Shown: positions 46,591-55,702, numbered from the stretch's first letter. The stretch is 64,000 nt of DNA from Niabella beijingensis (GCF_020034665.1 NZ_JAIQDI010000002.1:868001-932000), one strand, 5' to 3'. Numbers and translations: made by a program. The notes: generated by a model not told the origin, from the sequence alone.

Positions 46591-47520
46591 TTACAATATA
46601 GCAAGACTGTCTGTTTTGTCCTGGTCAATTTGTTTTACCAACGCTTCCAGGGAATCAAATTTTACTTCTTCACGCAGGAATTGTTTTACATATACCCGCA
46701 GCGTTTGTCCGTAGATCGAGCTGTCGAAATCAAAGATATTCACCTCCACCGTGCGTTTGGTGCCGTTAACAGTGGGGCGCAGCCCGATGCTCATCATGCC
46801 TTTGAAACGGCGGGGATATCCCGGAAGGGAAGTATACACCGCATAGATGCCATTCCCGGGTATGATCTTTTCTTCATCCAGGATCTTTAAATTGGCAGTA
46901 GGATAACCCAATTCCCGCCCCAGTTTGTCGCCATGTACCACTTCTCCTTCAAAAAAGAATTCATACCCCAGCAGGTGATTGGTAGTGGCGGTATCGCCTT
47001 TTAATATGGCCGCTCTTATTTTAGTGGAGCTGATCGAAATATTGTCCAGGATGTGCTTGGGTATTTCCTGCAGGGCGTACCCGTACTTCTGCTGCAGGGA
47101 TTCAAGTAGTTTATAATCGCCCGTCCGGTCACGGCCAAAGCGGTGATCGTATCCGATAATGATGGTGTGCGGTTTGAATTTCTCGATCAGAAAATCGCAG
47201 AGATAGTCTTCCGGAAGCTGGTTGGCAAACACTTCGGTGAACGGAATGATCACCAAGTGATCGATGCCCAGCGCTTCCAGCAGTTCGATGCGTTCTGCAA
47301 GGGTATTGATCAGGCGCAGTCCCAGTATGGACGAGTTGACCACCTTTCTCGGATGGGGGTGGAAGGTAATGATGACAGATTCCCCGTCTACGGCCCTGGC
47401 CTGTGTGGTCAGCTGGCGGATCACTTTCCGGTGCCCCTCGTGCACACCATCGAAGGTGCCGATGGTAATGACGGCGTTCCTAAAACCCGGTAACGCCTCA
47501 ATATTCCTGTGAATTTGCAT
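46591..47520 (-). CDS. ribF: Bifunctional riboflavin kinase / FMN adenylyltransferase
   Basis: 309 residues from MQIHRNIEALPG at 47520; an upstream in-frame ATG at 47556 adds low-complexity sequence from the repeat region and is less likely. Nucleotidyltransferase motif TIGTFDGVHEGH is at about 21-32, IGYDHRFGRDR near 118, and the C-terminal riboflavin kinase domain begins around 180 (GDKLGRELGYPTANL). It makes FMN and FAD. It lies 12 bases downstream of the frameshifted gene's start, same strand, and is divergent from purM. Confidence 0.95.
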   Translation of the reverse strand: MQIHRNIEALPGFRNAVITIGTFDGVHEGHRKVIRQLTTQARAVDGESVIITFHPHPRKVVNSSILGLRLINTLAERIELLEALGIDHLVIIPFTEVFANQLPEDYLCDFLIEKFKPHTIIIGYDHRFGRDRTGDYKLLESLQQKYGYALQEIPKHILDNISISSTKIRAAILKGDTATTNHLLGYEFFFEGEVVHGDKLGRELGYPTANLKILDEEKIIPGNGIYAVYTSLPGYPRRFKGMMSIGLRPTVNGTKRTVEVNIFDFDSSIYGQTLRVYVKQFLREEVKFDSLEALVKQIDQDKTDSLAIL

Positions 47521-47533
47521 AAAGCACAAAAAT

Positions 47534-47568
47534 AAATCCGAAATCCGAAATCCCAAATCTAAAATCCT
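47534..47568. repeat. Five tandem heptamers (AAATCCG-like)
   Basis: AAATCCG, AAATCCG, AAATCCC, AAATCTA, AAATCCT run in tandem through the ribF/purM divergent promoter region. Copy-number change here could alter promoter spacing. Confidence 0.75.
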
Positions 47569-47603
47569 GCCTATCTTAGCGGCCTATCAAACAGGATTAA
47601 GCA

Positions 47604-48779
47604 ATGTCGTTGTATTCCAAAAGAGGTGTTTCTGCGCAGAAGGAGGAGGTACATGCCGCCACCGAAAAGCTGGATAAAGGCCTTTATGAGAAAGCTTTTT
47701 GTAAAATTTACCCGGATGTGCTGGTGGGAGACCCGGATTGGGTGAATGTAATGCATGCGGACGGGGCCGGAACAAAGAGCATCCTGGCCTACCTGTACTG
47801 GAAAGAGACCGGTGATGCCAGCATCTGGAGCGGTATTGCACAGGATGCCATTGTAATGAACCTGGATGATCTTCTATGTGTGGGGATTTATGATCAACTG
47901 GCCTTTTCCTCCACGATCGACCGTAATAAGACCGTTATCCCTGCTGAAGTGCTGGTAGAAGTGATCAATGGCAGCCAGGCCTTTTTTGATACCATGCGGG
48001 ACTTTGGTATTCATATTACCTATATGGGCGGTGAAACAGCAGATGTGGGGGATGTGGTACGCACCATTGCCGTAAACGGCACCATGACCGCCCGCTGGCC
48101 GAAGAATAAACTGATCACCAACGAGAAAATACAAGCCGGCAATGTAATAGTAGGCCTGGCATCATCCGGGCAGGCCCGATACGAAACAGAATACAACAGC
48201 GGACTGGCCAGTAACGGGCTCACCAGTGCGCGGCATGATGTATTGAAAAAAGACTATGCAAAAAAATATCCCGAGACCTTTGAACCCGGATTGCAGGATG
48301 AAGTGGTCTACATCGGACCGCATGGTATCACCGATCCGATCGAAATAAACGGAACTGGCACTACCATCGGGAAATTATTGCTGAGTCCCACCCGCACTTT
48401 TGCCCCGGTGCTGAAGGTATTGCTGCAGGAGCATTTTGAGTCGATCAACGGGCTTATTCATTGCAGCGGCGGCGGGCAGACCAAATGCCTGAAATATGTA
48501 CCGGACCAGGTGAAAATTATCAAAGACAACCTGTTTGCGTCACCGGCAATTTTTGATATCATCCAAAAGGCCAGCGGGGCGGATGCCGGGGAAATGTACC
48601 AGGTGTTCAATATGGGTACCCGTATGGAAATTTATACAAATGAGAAGGATGCCGGGACCCTGATCGGAGTGGCGCAGTCCTTCGGTGTGGAGGCGCAGGT
48701 GATCGGAAGGGTGGAAGCAGCTGACCAGCAAAGCCTGGAGATCCATACCGGTAGCGGTATCATCCGCTTTCCGCAATAG
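47604..48779 (+). CDS. purM: Phosphoribosylformylglycinamidine cyclo-ligase (AIR synthase)
   Basis: 391 residues, the long Bacteroidota form. ATP/metal motifs of the PurM fold: HADGAGTKS near 51, QDAIVMNLDDLLCVG (about 79) and MGGETADVGDVV (about 141), and the C-terminal half with HCSGGGQTKCLKY and VFNMGTRMEIY. It closes the imidazole ring in purine synthesis. It is divergent from ribF, with a heptamer repeat in between, and is followed by the tandem hairpin array. Confidence 0.93.
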   Translation: MSLYSKRGVSAQKEEVHAATEKLDKGLYEKAFCKIYPDVLVGDPDWVNVMHADGAGTKSILAYLYWKETGDASIWSGIAQDAIVMNLDDLLCVGIYDQLAFSSTIDRNKTVIPAEVLVEVINGSQAFFDTMRDFGIHITYMGGETADVGDVVRTIAVNGTMTARWPKNKLITNEKIQAGNVIVGLASSGQARYETEYNSGLASNGLTSARHDVLKKDYAKKYPETFEPGLQDEVVYIGPHGITDPIEINGTGTTIGKLLLSPTRTFAPVLKVLLQEHFESINGLIHCSGGGQTKCLKYVPDQVKIIKDNLFASPAIFDIIQKASGADAGEMYQVFNMGTRMEIYTNEKDAGTLIGVAQSFGVEAQVIGRVEAADQQSLEIHTGSGIIRFPQ

Positions 48780-48822
48780 ATCATGATTATTGAAAACCGG
48801 GTGTTACAGAAAGCCTGACGTT

Positions 48823-49508
48823 CATTTGCTATTAAAAGCTGCAACGCAGCACTGATCATTAAAGTAAGTAACAGCGACAAACAGTAAAGGTGCTGCGTAC
48901 CGGAAATAGCGTCAGGTGCTTTGTTGGAGATCAGCACCACGCTGCGGCTGGAAAGGGAGTTCTGTACCCGGGGTTACACGGATGAGCGGCGCACTGCGCC
49001 TGTTCATTTGCTATTAAAAGCTGCAGCGCAGCACTGGTCATTAAAGTAAGTAACAGTGACAAACAGTAAAGGTGCTGCGTACCGGAAATAGCGTCAGGTG
49101 CTTTGCAGGAGATCAGCGCCGCGCTGCGGCTGGAAAGGGAGTCCTGTACCCGGGATTACACGGATGAGCGGCGCGCTGCGCCTGTTTATTTTGCTATTAA
49201 AAGCTGCAACGCAGCGCTGATCATTAAAGTAAGTAACAGTGACAAACAATAAAGGTGCTGCGCACCGGGAATAGTATCAGGTGCTTTGCAGGAGATCAGC
49301 GCCGCGCTGCGGCTGGAAAGGGAGTCCTGTACCCGGGGTTACACGGATGAGCGGCGCGCTGCGCCTGTTTAAGAGGCTATTAAAAGCTGCAACGCAGCGC
49401 TGATCATTAAAGTAAGTAACAGTGACAAACAATAAAGGTGCTGCGCACCGGGAATAGTATCAGGTACTTTGTAGAAGATCAGTGCCGCACTGCGCCTGTT
49501 TAAGAGGC
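48823..49508. repeat. Tandem array of about 182-bp GC-hairpin units (three full, one shortened)
   Basis: The word CTATTAAAAGCTGC starts at 48829, 49011, 49194 and 49377, giving units of 182, 183 and 183 bases and a fourth of about 132. Each full unit holds four short palindromes with three-base loops: GCTGC-AAC-GCAGC, GGTGC-TGC-GCACC, GCCGC-GCT-GCGGC and GGCGC-GCT-GCGCC, in fixed order. Unit 4 lacks the block between the last two hairpins, as if deleted between the similar GCTGCG/CTGCGC words. No ORF. The function is unknown. A diverged copy is at 42551. Confidence 0.85.
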
Positions 49509-49534
49509 TTGTTTTGATGAAAGATCTTACCTGC

Positions 49535-49575
49535 ACGATAAAAAAGGACCGTGCCGCAGGGTCCTTTTTTATCGT
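49535..49575. terminator. Bidirectional terminator
   Basis: A 16-bp stem (ACGATAAAAAAGGACC and GGTCCTTTTTTATCGT) with a 9-base loop, T-rich on both strands. It lies 15 bases beyond the ecotin stop (minus strand) and just after the repeat array. Confidence 0.92.
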
Positions 49576-49589
49576 TATTGGATATTCAT

Positions 49590-50096
49590 TTAATTCACCG
49601 GTGCTTCTGCGGCATTGCCGGCATTCCAGATCCGGTATTTCAGGGTATACCCCTCCGGAACAAAGACCACTACCGGCAACTTGCTGTTGTAGCGGATGAG
49701 TTCAGAGCGGGCTGCGATAAATTTTTCGGTTTTTTTGCTGTCCGGACAGGCCATCATAGTTGATACAACCGTCCCGTTCGTTGAAAATTCGTAATAATTA
49801 TAGCCCCATCCTTTCAGTTCTTTTTCTTCCATGCGTCCGTTCAGGGAGCGGGTATTGCAATCTGCCGGCATCACTTTACCGGCGATGAGCTCCAGTTTCA
49901 GATCAGCGGCTTCCTCTTTTTGTGCCGGAAGCTCAATCACATACCGTTTGTATCCCTTTTTTTCCTTCGGGAAATGCTGTAACTGCTGATGCGCTTCTTC
50001 GTTGGTTTTCATGGAACTTACTGATTTTTTGGTAGTGCTGCAGGACACGAATGCCATCATGAAACATACAAAACCTGCCAATTGAATTCTTTTCAT
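49590..50096 (-). CDS. eco: Ecotin-family serine protease inhibitor, predicted lipoprotein
   Basis: 168 residues from MKRIQLAGFV at 50096. The open frame extends upstream to 50192 but those codons have no coding character. Strong ecotin likeness: KKGYKRYVIELP, LELIAGKVMPADC (C80), GWGYNYYEF, VSTMMACPD (C117, P1 residue Met114), and RYNSKLPVVVFVPEGYTLKYRIW. The C80-C117 disulfide and P1 Met are kept. Unlike E. coli ecotin, the signal peptide ends in a lipobox (FVSC, Cys19), so it should be membrane-anchored. Family role: blocks trypsin-fold proteases. Confidence 0.92.
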   Translation of the reverse strand: MKRIQLAGFVCFMMAFVSCSTTKKSVSSMKTNEEAHQQLQHFPKEKKGYKRYVIELPAQKEEAADLKLELIAGKVMPADCNTRSLNGRMEEKELKGWGYNYYEFSTNGTVVSTMMACPDSKKTEKFIAARSELIRYNSKLPVVVFVPEGYTLKYRIWNAGNAAEAPVN

Positions 50097-50254
50097 AACT
50101 CTGATTTTAATGGTTATACGGAGTTGATACTGCTTTTGCAACAACAGGATGCGCAAAAGATTGCTTTTACATAAATCAACGAATACCTGCAATGCAGACC
50201 GGCAGCATCGTGCAAAGGTTGTATAAGATCAGAATGATGATCCGGATCAAAAAA

Positions 50255-51463
50255 TCAGTGCGCCGGGTACAGCGAATAATAACGGGCTTTTAAACTCTGG
50301 TAAAACAGCAGCAGGATCAGCAGCAGGTTGGTACAGCCGGCGGCCACATATTTATTGGGAAAGGTAATGTATAGAAAAAGACAAAGTAGTACGATACGGA
50401 AATATTCAAGCGGGAATACCCATTGCTTTTGTTCCAGCATGGCACCCGTGGCGATCACACTGAGAAAGATAAATATTGCCGTAATGCCCAGTTGCAGGGG
50501 CTGCAGGTAATGGGAGAACAGGATGGTAAAGAACAGGATCGTCAATGTAAAAGTGGTTTGCAGGGAAATGGTCCGCAGCAGCCGCACCGAAGGCTCCATC
50601 GGTATGCTTTTACGCTGCAGCTTGCGTTCCAGCACTGGACGTATGGATGCATCCACAGCATTGGGTTTCCCAAAAAGCAGTTTCAGTTTACGCCGCCATC
50701 CTTTTTCTCTTTTTACGGCAACAGACAGTTCCAGTAAAAAATGAAAATGCTGCCAGAGAAAGCTATGGCTGTTGAGGGGTTTTGTAAGACCATAAACCGG
50801 CGTTGCAGCTTCCGCTTTAAAGGTGCCGAAAAATTTGTCCCATATGATCAGTACATCCCCGTAATTTTTATCGAGGTACTCCGGGTTGCTGCTGTGATGA
50901 ACGCGATGATGGGAGGGCGTTACAAATACATATTCGATCCAGCCGAGTTTGCCGATCATCTGCGTATGCGTAAAAAAAGGATAAGCCCCATGGATCAGTA
51001 ACAGGATGGTGGTCATGTCCGGGGGAAAACCGATCAGCGGCAGAATGCTCCAGAAAAGCCCGCGCAGTACGGATTGGAACACCGTAATGCGGGCCGATAC
51101 CGTGTAGTTAAAATCATCACTCTGATGATGTACTACATGTGCACTCCAGAATAAATTGACCACATGCCCGAAGCGGTGGTACCAGTACCATACCAGGTCT
51201 GTGGCAAGAAAAAGCAGGATCCAGTTCAGCAGGGTGGGCTTAATATCAAAAAGCCCGAAATTGCTGTGGATCCAGGAAAAGACAATATAAAAAGAACCCG
51301 AGGTAAGCAGGTCACAAAGGCGTTCTGCGATACCCACGTTTAAATTGGCAATGGACTCTTTCCAGTGAAATACTTCTTTGTTCTTTTTCAGCGCATACCG
51401 GTATTCCAGGGCCATAAAAAACAGGAATAGAGGCACGGCCAGTGCAATAAAATTCAGCTGCAT
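50255..51463 (-). CDS. Sterol desaturase / fatty acid hydroxylase family membrane protein
   Basis: 402 residues. Diiron histidine motifs of the family are present in order: HRFGH (about 121), HVVHH (134-138), and HRVHHSSNPEYLDKNYGD (about 192). Several transmembrane helices. It hydroxylates or desaturates membrane lipids; the substrate is unknown. It follows a small gene by 12 bases and shares its promoter, which has the same operator as the PhyH/SDR unit. An ecotin gene lies 158 bases downstream. Confidence 0.88.
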   Translation of the reverse strand: MQLNFIALAVPLFLFFMALEYRYALKKNKEVFHWKESIANLNVGIAERLCDLLTSGSFYIVFSWIHSNFGLFDIKPTLLNWILLFLATDLVWYWYHRFGHVVNLFWSAHVVHHQSDDFNYTVSARITVFQSVLRGLFWSILPLIGFPPDMTTILLLIHGAYPFFTHTQMIGKLGWIEYVFVTPSHHRVHHSSNPEYLDKNYGDVLIIWDKFFGTFKAEAATPVYGLTKPLNSHSFLWQHFHFLLELSVAVKREKGWRRKLKLLFGKPNAVDASIRPVLERKLQRKSIPMEPSVRLLRTISLQTTFTLTILFFTILFSHYLQPLQLGITAIFIFLSVIATGAMLEQKQWVFPLEYFRIVLLCLFLYITFPNKYVAAGCTNLLLILLLFYQSLKARYYSLYPAH

Positions 51464-51475
51464 GATGTATCCCGT

Positions 51476-51748
51476 TTAGTTCAGGTATCGGGAGGCTCCC
51501 TGATGAGTGATCGAATAACTGTAGGCCTGTTGTATGTGTTTGGTGATGTTATCGACAAAACTGTGGATGTCGTGGAAGCTCACCGTTCCTTCTATATTCC
51601 AGCGGATGCTTTTATGATCGGCTGATATCTCACCGGAAGAGCGGTCAACCTCCCGCGTATATGCTGCTTCTTTCAGCAGCCTTACCAATTGGGCAAGGAG
51701 AATGTCCGCTGCTTTGGGCACATTGATCGCAATGGTATATGTAGCCAT
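51476..51748 (-). CDS. Small hypothetical protein in the desaturase unit
   Basis: About 90 residues from MATYTIAINVPK (an ATG two codons upstream, at 51754, is possible). No signal peptide, no transmembrane helix, no recognised motif. The pattern of a strand then amphipathic helices (ILLAQLVRLLKEAAYTREVD) suggests a small alpha/beta domain. It lies directly upstream of the desaturase-family gene, on one transcript, and is the first gene of the unit under the shared-type operator, so it may be an accessory to that pathway. Confidence 0.65.
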   Translation of the reverse strand: MATYTIAINVPKAADILLAQLVRLLKEAAYTREVDRSSGEISADHKSIRWNIEGTVSFHDIHSFVDNITKHIQQAYSYSITHQGASRYLN

Positions 51749-51853
51749 TTTCATTTACTTTAAGTGTTTTTAATTTGACTCACCTCAAACAGAGTAAAAA
51801 CACCGGCTGCCCCGGGACAGCCACTTCGCCGGCTGTGGCAAAGGCGTTATAAA

Positions 51854-51905
51854 TAGTCTACTAAATTTGTAGACAAATATATTGCACGGCTATGGAACCG
51901 CCAAA
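51854..51905 (-). promoter_or_regulatory. Promoter and inverted-repeat operator of the desaturase unit
   Basis: On the minus strand TTTG (51902-51905) is followed after 20 bases by TATATTTG (51874-51881). Immediately downstream is GTCTAC-TAAATTT-GTAGAC (51856-51874 in plus coordinates). The 28-base plus-strand segment from 51854 matches 4553-4580 at 24 positions by eye, and lies at the same place relative to -7. Confidence 0.75.
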
Positions 51906-52021
51906 CTATTTTAAAGCGAATGTTTTTTATTTACGCTTTCTTAACAGTTTCAGCGAAACGGCGTTTGGAAGGAGCGATGATAAGGGCTGCTCTTTCCGAA
52001 AGGGAATTGTTATGCACATGC

Positions 52022-52052
52022 TTTGTTTCTACCGCGCCGCCGCTTACATTTG
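52022..52052 (+). promoter_or_regulatory. tex promoter
   Basis: TTTG (52022-52025), 19 bases, TACATTTG (52045-52052): a textbook Bacteroidota promoter. The ATG of tex is 20 bases downstream. Confidence 0.85.
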
Positions 52053-52071
52053 CACCCCAACAGATTAAAAA

Positions 52072-54321
52072 ATGGAAGTAAAATATATACAACAGATTGC
52101 CATAGACCTGAATCTTCCGGTAAAACAGGTCGGCAACGTGGAACAATTGCATGCCGAAGGCGCCACCATACCTTTTATCAGCCGCTACCGGAAAGAGGCA
52201 ACAGGTAATATGGATGAAGTGCAGGTAGGGCAGGTGATCGACAAGATCCGGTATTATGATGAACTGGAGAAGCGCAAGGAAACCGTGCTGAAAACCATTG
52301 AAGCGGCCGGTAAATTAACACCGGAGCTGAAGAAAAGGATCGAGGACGGTATCAGCGCCACAGAGCTGGAAGACATCTATCTGCCTTACAAACCGAAACG
52401 TAAAACAAAGGCTTCGGTGGCTATTGAAAAAGGACTGGAACCCCTGGCCGATCTGTTGTTCGCCCAGGGAGCGGTGATACCGGAAGAAGTGGCCGCGTCC
52501 TACCTCAACGACCAGGTAAACGATACCGCTGCCGCCCTGCAGGGCGCAAGAGATATCATTGCGGAGCGCGTTGCCGAAAGTGAACAGGCCCGTACGCTTG
52601 TCCGTTCGATGTTCGCAGACTCCGCCGGGGTATCCGCAAGAGTACTTACATCAAAAAAAGAAGAGGCAGACGCCCAGAAATACCGTGATTATTTTGATTT
52701 TAAAGAACCACTTTCCAAATGTCCCTCCCACCGGATCCTCGCGATCCGCCGTGGTGAAAAAGAAGGTTTCCTGATCATGGATATTTCCATTGAAAAGGAC
52801 TCGGCGATCGGAGGACTGAAAAAAGAGATCATTACGGCTTCCGGTCCGGCTGCCGACCAGGTGGCCCTGGCGATCGAAGACGCTTATGTCCGTTTGCTGA
52901 AGCCGGCTATTGAAACGGAGTTCCGGATGAACAGTAAGACCAGTGCCGACGAGGAGGCCATCCATGTTTTTGCCGAAAACCTGCGGCAGCTCTTACTGGC
53001 ATCGCCGCTCGGACATAAACGTGTGCTGGCCATTGATCCCGGTTTCCGTACAGGCTGTAAAGTGGTATGCCTGGATGAAAGCGGCGTTTTTCTGAAGTAC
53101 GAGACCATATTTCCGCATGCGCCCCAGAATGACTGGCAGGGAGCTGCAGAAGCGCTGAAGCGGCTGGTACGCCAGTATGATATTGAAGCCATCGGTTACG
53201 GAAACGGAACGGCCAGTAAGGAAACGGAAAAGCTGGTGCGGGGGATTGATTTCGGAAAGCCGGTTTCCGTGTTTATGGTAAATGAAAGCGGCGCTTCCAT
53301 CTACTCCGCCAGCGAAGTGGCACGTGAAGAATTCCCGGATGAGGATGTTACGGTGCGCGGCGCCATCAGCATCGGTCGCCGCCTGCTGGACCCGCTGAGT
53401 GAGCTCGTTAAGATCGATGCCAAAAGCATCGGCGTGGGCCAGTATCAGCATGATGTCAATCAGAACCGTTTAAAAGACAGTCTGGACCAGGTGGTGCAAA
53501 GCTGTGTGAACTATGTGGGTGTGGATGTGAATACCGCCAGTAAGCATTTGCTGATGTATGTTTCGGGATTGACTGCTACCACAGCGAAGAACATTGTGGA
53601 ATACCGTACGAAGAATGGTGCTTTTAAAAGCAGGGCAGAGCTGCTGAAGGTTTCGATGCTGGGGCCCAAAGCCTATGAGCAATGTGCGGGGTTCCTGCGG
53701 ATACCCAATGCGATCAATCCGCTGGATAATTCAGCAGTGCACCCGGAAAGTTATGCAGTAGTGGAAACGATGGCCGGTAACCTGCATTGCTCCGTTCAGG
53801 AGCTGATCTCAAAACCAGAGCTGCGCAAAACCATAAAGGCACGGGACTTTGTTACGGAAACAGCGGGACAATATACGATCGAGGATATTTTGAAGGAGCT
53901 GGAGAAGCCCGGGCGTGATCCGCGGGAAGGGATCGAAGAATTCCGCTTTGCGGAAGGACTGGCGGCTATCGGGGATCTGAAACCAGGCATGAAAGTACCA
54001 GGTATCGTAACCAATATTACCAACTTCGGCGCCTTTGTGGATGTGGGGGTAAAACAGGATGGACTGGTGCATGTGTCGCACCTGGCCAACAAATTTGTCA
54101 GCGATCCGAATACCGTTGTGAAGCTCAATCAGAAGGTAATGGTAACAGTACTGGAGGTGGATGAGGCCCGCAAGCGGATCTCCCTGAGCATGAAGGATGA
54201 AAATTCCGGAGAAGGAAGAACAAGAACATCCGGAGCCCGGCAACAGCAGCCAAAGGCATCTGCAGCGAAGAACAGCTTTCAGTCAAGCCTGGATGCCCTC
54301 CGGAAAAAATTTGCGGACTGA
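52072..54321 (+). CDS. tex: Tex family RNA-binding transcription accessory protein
   Basis: 749 residues, full length. Tex N-terminal helical region (PFISRYRKEATGNMDEVQV), YqgF/RNase H-like fold (VLAIDPGFRTGCKVVCLDE at about 325), helix-hairpin-helix region, and S1 RNA-binding domain at the C-terminus (VPGIVTNITNFGAFVDVGVKQDGLVHVS, about 645-710). Binds RNA and affects transcript elongation or stress responses; the exact role is unsettled. It is divergent from the desaturase unit and has its own promoter. Confidence 0.95.
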   Translation: MEVKYIQQIAIDLNLPVKQVGNVEQLHAEGATIPFISRYRKEATGNMDEVQVGQVIDKIRYYDELEKRKETVLKTIEAAGKLTPELKKRIEDGISATELEDIYLPYKPKRKTKASVAIEKGLEPLADLLFAQGAVIPEEVAASYLNDQVNDTAAALQGARDIIAERVAESEQARTLVRSMFADSAGVSARVLTSKKEEADAQKYRDYFDFKEPLSKCPSHRILAIRRGEKEGFLIMDISIEKDSAIGGLKKEIITASGPAADQVALAIEDAYVRLLKPAIETEFRMNSKTSADEEAIHVFAENLRQLLLASPLGHKRVLAIDPGFRTGCKVVCLDESGVFLKYETIFPHAPQNDWQGAAEALKRLVRQYDIEAIGYGNGTASKETEKLVRGIDFGKPVSVFMVNESGASIYSASEVAREEFPDEDVTVRGAISIGRRLLDPLSELVKIDAKSIGVGQYQHDVNQNRLKDSLDQVVQSCVNYVGVDVNTASKHLLMYVSGLTATTAKNIVEYRTKNGAFKSRAELLKVSMLGPKAYEQCAGFLRIPNAINPLDNSAVHPESYAVVETMAGNLHCSVQELISKPELRKTIKARDFVTETAGQYTIEDILKELEKPGRDPREGIEEFRFAEGLAAIGDLKPGMKVPGIVTNITNFGAFVDVGVKQDGLVHVSHLANKFVSDPNTVVKLNQKVMVTVLEVDEARKRISLSMKDENSGEGRTRTSGARQQQPKASAAKNSFQSSLDALRKKFAD

Positions 54322-54428
54322 CCGGCTGCACTGATCGCGCGGAAATAATACAACAGAAAGCAGGCTGAAACGACATTTGATTAACGGCCTGCTTTTTGAT
54401 CGTTTAGGACAAATCCTGGTATGAAAAT

Positions 54429-55331
54429 ATGAAAAACAAAAAAGCGGCTTTATTACAGACCGGCATTCTATTCTTAGTACTGTTGATCGCAAGGGTACCT
54501 GTCGGTGCACAACAGGTGCGGGAGCCTGACGATGTTCCGGCAAACTGGTCGGAGCCTTACCCGCCGTTCCGGATCGCCGGCAACCTGTATTATGTAGGTA
54601 CGCGCGATCTGGCCTGCTACCTGGTCACCACCTGCAAAGGAAATATCCTGATCAATACCGGGCTGCGCGGATCTGTTGCCCTGATCAAAAAGAGCATCGA
54701 AACATTGGGCTTCCGGTTGCAGGATACAAAAATATTATTGACCTCGCAGGTCCATTACGATCATGTGGGTGCCATGGCGGCCCTGAAGCGCCTGACGGGC
54801 GCGCAACTGATGGTGAATGCAGCAGATGCCCCGGTACTTGCTGACGGCGGCAGGTCGGATTATGCGTTTGGCAGCGACACAGCGCTCTTTGAACCCGTAA
54901 AACCCAACCGGCTGTTGTATGACGGCGATTCCATTGTGCTGGGGGATGCCCGGTTGCAGCTGCTGCATCATCCGGGGCATACAAAGGGATCGAGCAGCTT
55001 TCTCCTGGATGTAAAAGACAAGGGGAAAAGGTACCGGGTACTGATCGCCAATATGCCATCGATCGTTACGGAAAAAAAGTTTGCTGATATCCCTGCTTAC
55101 CCCGGGATAGCGGCCGACTATGCGCATACACTGAAGGCATTAAAGGATTGCCGTTTTGATCTCTGGGTGGCTGCGCATGCCAGTCAGTTCGACCTGGAAA
55201 AAAAGCATCCGCCACACGGTAACTACAACCCGGCTGCTTTTGCCGACAAGGCGGGCTTTGACCAGGCACTGGAGGAACTGACCCGTGCCTATGAGAAAAA
55301 GATGAAAGAGGAGCGGTCCCCGGTTAAATAA
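54429..55331 (+). CDS. Subclass B3 metallo-beta-lactamase, GOB-like
   Basis: 300 residues with a signal peptide (ending VGAQ). The zinc motif reads Q107-V-H109-Y-D111-H112, so Gln replaces His116 of standard B3 numbering; other ligands are H184 (HHPGHTKGSSSF) and H250 (AAHASQFD). Met209 occupies the place of Ser221. Gln116 and Met221 are the two marks of GOB enzymes. Family role: hydrolysis of beta-lactams including carbapenems in the periplasm; real activity is unproven. Its last 8 bases overlap the end of a convergent membrane protein gene. Confidence 0.9.
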   Translation: MKNKKAALLQTGILFLVLLIARVPVGAQQVREPDDVPANWSEPYPPFRIAGNLYYVGTRDLACYLVTTCKGNILINTGLRGSVALIKKSIETLGFRLQDTKILLTSQVHYDHVGAMAALKRLTGAQLMVNAADAPVLADGGRSDYAFGSDTALFEPVKPNRLLYDGDSIVLGDARLQLLHHPGHTKGSSSFLLDVKDKGKRYRVLIANMPSIVTEKKFADIPAYPGIAADYAHTLKALKDCRFDLWVAAHASQFDLEKKHPPHGNYNPAAFADKAGFDQALEELTRAYEKKMKEERSPVK

Positions 55332-55692
55332 CAGAAAACTTTCTGCCGGATAAAAAACAGCGCTGGTGCACATAATAGTAGTACAGGCTGCCCAGGAAAT
55401 AGGCCGCCACATCGCCGGCATCGGCAGTATAAGCGGGGAGGTAATGCGGCAGGATGCCCTCAAAGACCACCGAAACATAGCCTGCTGTGATCAGCAGCTG
55501 CCACAAAGGAAAATTGTAACTACCGTTATGCACTACATATCGCCGGATGATGCTGAGCGCCACCGGGGCAACGACCGGTATAAATAGAAAATCAGTGAGC
55601 TGACCATTTACAAAAGGAAGCGGATGGCCCCGGCTCCTGAAAAGATGCACCAGCAGCCAAAGCAGTCCGTAGCAGTACCATACGCTATTCAT
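55324..55692 (-). CDS. Small multi-pass membrane protein of unknown function
   Basis: 122 residues from MNSVWYCYGLLWLL at 55692. About three or four hydrophobic segments (YGLLWLLVHLF, FLFIPVVAPVALSII, LWQLLITAGYVSVVF, VAAYFLGSLYYYY). No family is recognised. It lies 10 bases after a 62-residue single-pass protein on the same strand and is presumably co-transcribed under the TetR-type operator at 55907. The 3' end overlaps the metallo-beta-lactamase gene. Confidence 0.7.
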   Translation of the reverse strand: MNSVWYCYGLLWLLVHLFRSRGHPLPFVNGQLTDFLFIPVVAPVALSIIRRYVVHNGSYNFPLWQLLITAGYVSVVFEGILPHYLPAYTADAGDVAAYFLGSLYYYYVHQRCFLSGRKFSVI

Positions 55693-55702
55693 AGACGTAC
55701 AT

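Noticed and set aside
48823..49508. CRISPR array
   Set aside because: Units are about 182 bases and nearly identical throughout, with no unique spacers and no cas genes.
51931..52152. A 73-codon minus-strand frame overlapping the tex start
   Set aside because: It covers the tex promoter and first codons and has no family resemblance.
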